Origin: an uncultured Eubacterium sp.
Lineage (GTDB): Bacteria > Bacillota > Clostridia > Peptostreptococcales > Anaerovoracaceae
Length of the DNA: 12,366 bases
Assembly (NCBI GenBank): GCA_937894585.1
Contig: CALBGO010000033.1
Location: 1 to 12,366, forward strand
Direction of reading: 5' to 3'
The notes beneath the pieces are model-generated. The model worked only from the letters and a program-made list of their open reading frames with translations, was not told the origin of the DNA and did no database searches. Below, piece after piece: positions 7,818 to 12,366 of the stretch (position 1 is its first letter; each line of letters starts with the position of its first letter). The position numbers and the translations under genes are program-made.

Positions 7818-7896
7818 TATAATGAATTTAATGGAGTTGTTAAATTGCAGAAAAAAGAGGAGGAACGACCTATGTACTATAACGAATTCAACGGAG
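7818..7896 (+). repeat. 19-bp direct repeat, 60 nt apart, spanning the start of the aldo/keto reductase
   Basis: TATAATGAATTTAATGGAG (7818-7836) recurs as TATAACGAATTCAACGGAG (7878-7896). The offset is exactly 60 nt, so both copies lie in the same reading frame and both read YNEFNG. All three differences are T to C at third codon positions. The first copy is in the untranslated leader next to the -10 box; the second encodes residues 3-8 of the enzyme. Confidence 0.7.
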
Positions 7897-9011
7897 ACAA
7901 AATCTCCCGCCTGGGTTTCGGTACGATGCGTCTGCCGATGCACGGGGATGGTACCATTGACTATGAAGCGGGGCAAGAGATGATTGACTATGCGTTAGCA
8001 AATGGAATCAACTATATCGATACCGCATACAAATATCACGAAGGAGAATCCGAAAACTTCGTCGGAGAAGCACTTTCAAAACATCCGAGAGACAGTTACT
8101 ATCTCGCAGACAAAATGCCTTGCTGGCTCTGTAAAAATCCGGACGATGCCCGTGAAATCTTCGCTGACCAGCTGAAAAAATGCAAAACGGAATACTTTGA
8201 CTACTATTTGGTTCACAGTGTAACCGATGATGACTGGAATTTCTTTTCGGAACTGCGCATTCTGGACTACTTAAAAGAAGAAAAAGCTGCCGGCAGAATC
8301 CGTCACCTCGGCGCTTCTTTCCACTGCAGCGCTGATTTTCTCAGAAAAACGCTGACCGAATACGGCGACCTGCTGGAATTTGTGCAGCTGCAGCTCAACT
8401 ATATGGACTGGGAACTGAACAATGCAAGAGATGTTTACGAAGTTGCCTTAGAATTCGGCAAGCCTGTCATCGTAATGGAACCGCTCCGCGGCGGTATGCT
8501 TGCAAAACCTCTCAGCGAAAAGGCATGCAAGGTGCTGGATGATGCCGGAACAGGTGCATCCTACCCGTCCTTTGCATTCCGTTTTATCAGTGAACAGGAC
8601 GGTATACTGGTTACTCTTTCCGGTATGTCAGAGCTTTCTCAGCTGAAAGAAAATATTGAGATTTTCAACGGCCCTGCAATGAATGAGGCTGAAAAAAAGG
8701 CAGTGGAAGAAGCATCTAAAGTTCTGCAGGCGGATATTCTGGTTCCTTGCACCGGCTGCAACTACTGTTATGAATGTCCGCAGGAAATCAAGATTCCAAA
8801 GATATTCAAGCTTTATAACGAAGCTGCCAGCATGGGATTCCACTGGCTCTGGGGTTCTCTGTCCGAAGAATACAACAAAATCCAGCCGAACGGCAAAGAC
8901 TGCATCGGCTGCGGAAACTGCGAAGCCCACTGCCCTCAGAAAATCAATATCATTGAAAAACTGAAAAAAATCGACGAGAAATACAAAGAGCTTGCCGAAA
9001 TCGGAGAATAA
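7872..9011 (+). CDS. Aldo/keto reductase with C-terminal double [4Fe-4S] ferredoxin domain
   Basis: The protein has 379 residues. Residues 1-280 form an aldo/keto reductase barrel with the start LGFGTMRLP and the expected catalytic tetrad D50, Y55, K81 and H115 (in YIDTAYKYHEGESE, LADK and YLVHS). The C-terminus carries two cysteine groups, C293-xx-C296-xx-C299-xx-C302-P and C344-xx-C347-xx-C350-xxx-C354-P, predicted to bind two [4Fe-4S] clusters. This is the ferredoxin-linked branch of the family, common in anaerobes, whose physiological substrates are mostly unknown. The clusters suggest electrons from or to ferredoxin rather than NADPH alone. The ATG at 7872 follows GAGGAGG at 8 nt. A longer in-frame reading from 7761 has no ribosome binding site and crosses the promoter. 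The gene is monocistronic and divergent from the PFOR operon. Confidence 0.93.
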   Translation: MYYNEFNGDKISRLGFGTMRLPMHGDGTIDYEAGQEMIDYALANGINYIDTAYKYHEGESENFVGEALSKHPRDSYYLADKMPCWLCKNPDDAREIFADQLKKCKTEYFDYYLVHSVTDDDWNFFSELRILDYLKEEKAAGRIRHLGASFHCSADFLRKTLTEYGDLLEFVQLQLNYMDWELNNARDVYEVALEFGKPVIVMEPLRGGMLAKPLSEKACKVLDDAGTGASYPSFAFRFISEQDGILVTLSGMSELSQLKENIEIFNGPAMNEAEKKAVEEASKVLQADILVPCTGCNYCYECPQEIKIPKIFKLYNEAASMGFHWLWGSLSEEYNKIQPNGKDCIGCGNCEAHCPQKINIIEKLKKIDEKYKELAEIGE

Positions 9012-9012
9012 A

Positions 9013-9062
9013 ACAAAAAGTGTGCATAGAGATTTTTTAATCTCACTATGCACACTTTTTGT
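9013..9062. terminator. Strong intrinsic terminator behind the aldo/keto reductase, usable in both directions
   Basis: The arm ACAAAAAGTGTGCATAG pairs with CTATGCACACTTTTTGT over 17 bp, continued by AGATT/AATCT after a 2-nt bulge, with a TTTT loop. T runs at the ends on both strands make it bidirectional. It starts 2 nt after the stop codon and isolates the gene from the repeat array behind it. Confidence 0.9.
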
Positions 9063-9171
9063 TATGCAGGAAATATCGGGTTTCGATATTTTCGAATATC
9101 AAAAAAGAAAACCTCTTAGCAGTGCCCAAATTGTATATACTTCATCATCAAGAAACAACCGTTTTTCAATT

Positions 9172-9563
9172 GTTTACGATTCACCGCCGAACAGCAACCT
9201 TTTTTCCGTTGTTTACGATTCACTGCCGAGCAGCAACCGGTTATTCTTTGTTTACGATTCACTGCCGGGCAGCAACCTTTTTTCCGTTGTTTACGATTCA
9301 CTTCCGAGCTGCAACCGCGTTTTCTGTTGTTTACGATTTGCCGCCGAGCAGCAACCGATTGTTCTTTGTTTACAATTCACCGCCGAACAGCAACTGGTTT
9401 TTCTTTGTTTACAATTCACCGCCGAACAGCAACCGGTTTTTCTTTGTTTACAATTCACCGCCGGGCAGCAACCGGTTTTTCTTTGTTTACGATTCACTGC
9501 CGGGCAGCAATCGGTTGTTCCGTTATTTACGATTCACTTCCGAGCAGCAATCGGTTGTTCCTT
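9172..9563. repeat. Tandem array of ten 39-bp repeats
   Basis: Ten head-to-tail units start at 9172, 9211, 9250, 9289, 9329, 9368, 9407, 9446, 9485 and 9525. Eight are exactly 39 bp and two (the fourth and ninth) are 40 bp. The conserved core is GTTTACGATTCAC, then YGCCGRGCAGCAACC, then a variable T-rich tail. A degenerate partial copy precedes the array (about 9145-9171). Units 6 to 8 differ from each other by only one to three bases, which suggests recent copying. Because 39 is a multiple of three and the unit has no stop in several frames, long open frames appear on both strands. Substitutions change amino acids in every frame and the 40-bp units shift the frame, so I do not call a gene. 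There are no unique spacers, so it is not a CRISPR array. Confidence 0.95.
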
Positions 9564-9997
9564 GGGATTCCAATTTAGTCTCTTCCGCCCCGGCACCTAT
9601 ACCCTCACCCCGTATATTTTACTGTTTAATCCTGTGAAATCTCCTGCCTACTCCCTTTGTTCGTCTTTTGCAGGGGATTTTCGCCCGAAGATATAAGGGG
9701 ATAGACTCCTATATTTATGTTAATTTCCATTATATTCTATTTTTGTGCTTATTTTAGAGCAAATTTTATCATTTACAGGAAACATTTCCCTGTCAATCGG
9801 TGCAAAATCGAAGAAAGCAGCCTTCTTGTTCTTCATATACCCCCCTCTTTCCTATTGAAAATCCCCTGGTTTCTGCCAAAAACACAGGTCGCAGGGGATT
9901 GGGGCATATCCGATAACCGAAGGCTTTTAAGAACATAGCGAACGCCTTCTTCACATTTTTCGTATTCTTACAGAAACCGGAAACTTTGTTTTCTTCG
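9564..9997. other. Noncoding AT-rich stretch with inverted repeats
   Basis: I see no supported gene here. CAGGGGATTTTC (9671-9682) is repeated in inverse orientation at 9857-9868, and CAGGGGATT recurs at 9892-9900. The last two can form a 9-bp stem. A second potential stem, GAAGGC (9919-9924) with GCCTTC (9944-9949), follows and is trailed by a T run. A structured RNA is possible, but there is no clear promoter. Confidence 0.45.
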
Positions 9998-10156
9998 TTA
10001 CAAAAAACGGGTTTCTCCGAAGCTTATTTTCTTCTTTATAGAACGGAAGATTTCGCAGTTGTCCACCTTAAAGTCATAGGGCTTCTTGTAGTGAAGCTTA
10101 ATCCGGTCTTTTTCGGTTTCACCGAAAACTGCGATCACACAGATATCTTCGGTCAC
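9998..10156 (-). CDS. Possible small protein (52 aa) directly behind the LCP gene
   Basis: A GTG at 10156, 4 nt beyond the LCP stop codon, opens a 52-codon frame reading MTEDICVIAVFGETEKDRIK at its start and ending in FGETRFL. The codons look coding: many are purine-N-pyrimidine, third positions are GC-richer than the surrounding AT-rich DNA, and the peptide alternates charged and hydrophobic residues. GGGAG lies 12 nt upstream, which is rather far, and the frame contains a perfect 8-bp hairpin (10110-10128). It could be a real small gene translated from the LCP mRNA, a remnant of a longer gene, or chance. I recognise no family. The frame on the opposite strand here (9986-10186) looks less protein-like. 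Confidence 0.3.
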   Translation of the reverse strand: MTEDICVIAVFGETEKDRIKLHYKKPYDFKVDNCEIFRSIKKKISFGETRFL

Positions 10157-10160
10157 AGCT

Positions 10161-11438
10161 TTAATACACTCCCGTGTCTGCGCTGATGCTCTCGCTGATT
10201 TGCGCGCAGGTATCGGAAATTCGGTAATTCTCCTGTTCGAAGGCTTTCTCGTGAAGCCACTTCACATTGGATTCCAAGGTCTGCGGCACCACATAATCAA
10301 TTCCGCCCAGATTTCCCGACCAGTAATCCCTCGGCCAGCTGACGCTCTTTCCGAAGCTGTAACGAGGTGCGGAAAGCACCGCGGTATACATAGCCGTTCT
10401 GCTCATATTGGTGCGAATCTGCGGAAATACAGTATCGGAAAGTTCACCGAGCTTCCACGGCTGCAGCATCGCCTTTTTCATTGTGGCTGCCACAACCTGC
10501 TTATACCTGCGGCTTCTTCCTGCATCGCCTCCGCTGTTTTTTCTGATTCGGCAGTAAGTTGTTGCCTGTACCCCGTCCAGCGTCTGTCTTCCGCTTTTTT
10601 CAATACGATGATATTCTCTGCCGACATTGCGGGCAGTTTCATTACCCCAGATATTCATATCACCCTTTTCGTTTTTTCGCACATTGATTTCAATGCCGCC
10701 GAGACAATCCACTGCGTCAGCCACCGCTTTCCAGTTAAACATAACAAATTCGTCAATGTTCAAATCCAGACTCTGATTCAGACTGGCACAGACATTTGCC
10801 GCATCTTTCCAGTGATTCGCGTGAGTTACTTTATCAAGAATCTGGGTTCCGTCCATATACTCCATCTGCAGATAAGAGTCTCGCATTACGGAAATCAAGC
10901 GAATATCGCCTGTCGACTTTTTAATGCTCATTACAATAATCGCGTCCGTCCTGCTTCCGTCATAACCCTCGTCAGATCTGGCATCAGAACCGAGAATTGC
11001 AATATTGCGGTAACCGGAAAGCTCGTCCTCAACATTCGAATCAATCGCAAAAACATCTTTATCCGTATCAATCTTATCAAAATTACCGGTCAAGCCGTAA
11101 AACAACCCTGTGAATGCCAAAAGCACCGCCAGAAGCAATATCAAAACACTGCGCACTAGCTTGAGCGGTCTGAATTTATATTTCTTCTTTTTCTTATCCC
11201 TGCCGGCTCCGTTTTTTTCTCGCTTTCCGCTTGCCCGCATATTCTGTTCCCTGCGGGAACTTGATGAGCCAGAACAGCCTTTGCGATTTTCTTTGGCACT
11301 TCGTCTTCCCGAATGTTTTGCGGAAGACGATCTACTTCTTCTTCCGGCGCTTCTTCTTGCCTGCCTTGCGTATCGCTCCTCTTCTTTTGCGTATTCAGGA
11401 TCGGACAGCTGGCGAATCAACTCCGGACTATACTTCAT
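10161..11438 (-). CDS. LytR-CpsA-Psr (LCP) family cell-wall glycopolymer ligase
   Basis: LCP enzymes transfer teichoic-acid or capsule-type polymers from undecaprenyl carriers to peptidoglycan on the outer face of the membrane. The 425 residues comprise a basic cytoplasmic tail of about 90 residues, rich in Arg, Ser and Lys (for example AGRRSRSSSAKHSGRRS), one membrane segment (about 94-116), and an extracellular LCP domain from about 144. Family motifs are ILGSDAR (148-154), GSRTDAIIV (161-169), SVMRDSYL (183-190), GGIEINV (247-253) and LDGVQATTYCRIR (287-299), followed by GRSRRYKQ with the expected arginines. The ATG at 11438 lacks a good ribosome binding site. A TTG at 11480, with AAGGGG 10 nt upstream, would add 14 residues and is a serious alternative. 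The polymer it handles cannot be told, as no polymer synthesis genes are in view. Confidence 0.93.
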   Translation of the reverse strand: MKYSPELIRQLSDPEYAKEEERYARQARRSAGRRSRSSSAKHSGRRSAKENRKGCSGSSSSRREQNMRASGKREKNGAGRDKKKKKYKFRPLKLVRSVLILLLAVLLAFTGLFYGLTGNFDKIDTDKDVFAIDSNVEDELSGYRNIAILGSDARSDEGYDGSRTDAIIVMSIKKSTGDIRLISVMRDSYLQMEYMDGTQILDKVTHANHWKDAANVCASLNQSLDLNIDEFVMFNWKAVADAVDCLGGIEINVRKNEKGDMNIWGNETARNVGREYHRIEKSGRQTLDGVQATTYCRIRKNSGGDAGRSRRYKQVVAATMKKAMLQPWKLGELSDTVFPQIRTNMSRTAMYTAVLSAPRYSFGKSVSWPRDYWSGNLGGIDYVVPQTLESNVKWLHEKAFEQENYRISDTCAQISESISADTGVY

Positions 11439-11522
11439 ATTCTTAAAATCTTCGGTTTTTCTATTATAATCATTTCTCAAAATTTTGCGTCCCCTTTTAT
11501 TCCAAATATATAATCTACAGAA

Positions 11523-11551
11523 ATTATACAGGTTTTTGCAGTAAAATTCAA
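11523..11551 (-). promoter_or_regulatory. Sigma-A type promoter of the LCP gene
   Basis: On the minus strand, TTGAAT (11551-11546), a 17-nt spacer and a perfect TATAAT (11528-11523) predict a start near 11516 and a leader of about 78 nt before the ATG at 11438. A second TATAAT at 11463-11468 has no acceptable -35 partner. Confidence 0.7.
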
Positions 11552-11611
11552 TAATGACACTGTGATGAAAACCTGACATTTTCCTTACAGACACTTCCAA
11601 CGGCATCCTCC

Positions 11612-11640
11612 TTGCTATCTTTTTCCCTTTGTGCTACAGT
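11612..11640 (+). promoter_or_regulatory. Extended -10 promoter of the nitroreductase gene
   Basis: TTGCTA (11612-11617), a 17-nt spacer and TGC-TACAGT (the -10 box at 11635-11640 with an upstream TGn) predict a start near 11647. This gives a short leader of about 20 nt that contains the ribosome binding site. Confidence 0.6.
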
Positions 11641-11650
11641 ATGACTGTAG
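11634..11650. promoter_or_regulatory. Operator-like perfect inverted repeat over the nitroreductase promoter
   Basis: CTACAGT-ATG-ACTGTAG has 7-bp arms and a 3-bp centre. It covers the -10 box and the likely transcription start, the classic place for a repressor to block initiation. I cannot assign it to a regulator family, and no regulator gene is in the window. Confidence 0.55.
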
Positions 11651-11666
11651 ACGAGGAGGTAACATT

Positions 11667-12194
11667 ATGAACGAAACATTAAACAATATCAAAACAAGAA
11701 GAAGTATCCGCAGATTCAAGCCGGATCCGGTTCCGCAGGAAATCCTCGATCAAATTATCGAAGCGGGACTTTATGCGCCAAGCAGTATGGGGAAACAGAA
11801 CACGATAATCCTTCAGATTACAGATTCCGACCTCAGAGATGAAATTTCCCGTATGAACTGTGAAATCGGAGGATGGGAAAAAGGCTTTGATCCATTTTAC
11901 AATGCGCCTGCCATACTGGTTGTGCTTGCAAAAAAAGACTGGAGAAACCGAGTGTATGACGGAAGTCTGGTAATGGGCAATCTGATGCTTGCCGCTCACA
12001 GTCTTGGTCTTGGAAGCTGCTGGATTCACCGTGCAAAAGAAGAATTTGAAACCAACCGGGGCAAATCCCTTCTCAAATCTTTAGGAATCAACGAAGAATA
12101 TGAAGGCATCGGTCATTGCGCCCTCGGTTTTACAGACGGTGAATACCCTGCTCCGCCGGAAATCCAATCCGGAAGAATTTACTGTATCAAATAG
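11667..12194 (+). CDS. Nitroreductase family FMN-dependent oxidoreductase
   Basis: The protein has 175 residues, short but usual for the compact branch. It shows the N-terminal FMN phosphate-binding pattern RRSIRRF (11-17), the APSSMGKQN segment (37-45), a central MGNLMLAAHSLGLGSCWI helix typical of the dimer and FMN interface, and a C-terminal GIGHCALGFTDGEYPAPP. Such enzymes reduce nitro compounds, quinones or flavins with NAD(P)H as dimers in the cytoplasm; the true substrate is not readable from sequence. The ATG at 11667 has GAGGAGG 8 nt upstream. The in-frame ATG at 11631 lies inside the promoter and is not used. The gene is divergent from the LCP gene and has its own promoter, operator-like repeat and terminator, so it seems to be a single-gene, regulated unit. 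Confidence 0.9.
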   Translation: MNETLNNIKTRRSIRRFKPDPVPQEILDQIIEAGLYAPSSMGKQNTIILQITDSDLRDEISRMNCEIGGWEKGFDPFYNAPAILVVLAKKDWRNRVYDGSLVMGNLMLAAHSLGLGSCWIHRAKEEFETNRGKSLLKSLGINEEYEGIGHCALGFTDGEYPAPPEIQSGRIYCIK

Positions 12195-12255
12195 AAACCA
12201 GACCTGACAAAACAGCTTTTGCTGCTTCATTTGTACAAAGCCAAATGAAAAAACA

Positions 12256-12310
12256 GCGTGATGCGGGAGTATATCGAAACATCCTCCTGTGTCACGCCAA
12301 TCTTTTTATT
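12256..12310 (+). terminator. Rho-independent terminator behind the nitroreductase
   Basis: Positions 12256-12269 pair with 12284-12297 in an unbroken 14-bp stem (three G-U pairs, base GCGTGA/TCACGC) with a 14-nt loop, followed by CAATCTTTTTATT. The G-U pairs favour the plus-strand transcript. A smaller inverted repeat TTCATTTG/CAAATGAA lies just before it (12228-12251). Confidence 0.75.
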
Positions 12311-12366
12311 ATATAACTAAGACTTCCCATACCCAAAATGGGCATCGCACCTTGAAAATTCAATAT

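Noticed and set aside
7835..7850. Rex-type redox operator half-site (TTGTTAA) before the aldo/keto reductase
   Set aside because: Only one half resembles the consensus; the expected inverted partner is missing.
7822..7980. Small ORF starting at the ATG in the aldo/keto reductase leader
   Set aside because: It starts at or just before the predicted transcription start, lacks a ribosome binding site and overlaps the enzyme gene in another frame.
9172..9563. CRISPR array
   Set aside because: The period is constant at 39 bp with no unique spacers of normal length, and no cas genes are present.
8992..9696. Long plus-strand open frames with a 13-residue repeat across the tandem array, and Cys/Lys-rich repeats on the minus strand (9116-9497)
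   Set aside because: They arise because 39 is a multiple of three and the unit lacks stops in several frames. Substitutions change residues in all frames, two 40-bp units shift the frame, and there is no ribosome binding site.

Overview
The window looks like chromosomal DNA of an anaerobic, low-to-mid GC Firmicute, most likely a clostridial fermenter. The pointers are an oxygen-sensitive single-chain pyruvate:ferredoxin oxidoreductase, NfnAB, very cysteine-rich iron-sulfur proteins, strong AGGAGG ribosome binding sites, sigma-A type promoters with 17-bp spacers, and an LCP cell-wall ligase. I cannot name the genus from the sequence alone.

Layout. Positions 50-7451 hold one leftward (minus-strand) transcription unit. 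It starts at a very good promoter (TTGACT-17-TAATAT, 7423-7451), has a leader of about 215 nt, and then carries a soluble RnfB-like polyferredoxin (5936-7198), pyruvate:ferredoxin oxidoreductase (2406-5930), NfnA (1532-2386) and NfnB (148-1539). It ends at two hairpins, one a textbook terminator (50-89). Divergent to it, rightward, is an aldo/keto reductase with a C-terminal double [4Fe-4S] ferredoxin domain (7872-9011), closed by a long hairpin terminator. Positions 9063-9997 hold no convincing protein gene but carry ten tandem copies of a 39-bp repeat (9172-9563) and a cluster of inverted repeats (9671-9949). A LytR-CpsA-Psr protein runs leftward (10161-11438), possibly followed by a 52-codon ORF (9998-10156). 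Divergent from it is a small nitroreductase (11667-12194) with a perfect inverted repeat over its -10 box. Its terminator lies at 12256-12310.

How the genes fit together. The four-gene operon reads as an electron circuit. PFOR oxidises pyruvate to acetyl-CoA and CO2 and yields low-potential electrons. NfnAB couples reduced ferredoxin plus NADH to formation of two NADPH, or runs in reverse. The polyferredoxin is the unusual part: it has 48 cysteines in 420 residues, an N-terminal RnfB-type Fe-S domain, and two tandem copies of the RnfB multi-ferredoxin region. It has no membrane anchor, and no other Rnf gene is present in the window. Its place at the head of the operon suggests a dedicated soluble electron wire or store between PFOR and Nfn. 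That role is inference; the domain content and gene order are read directly from the sequence.
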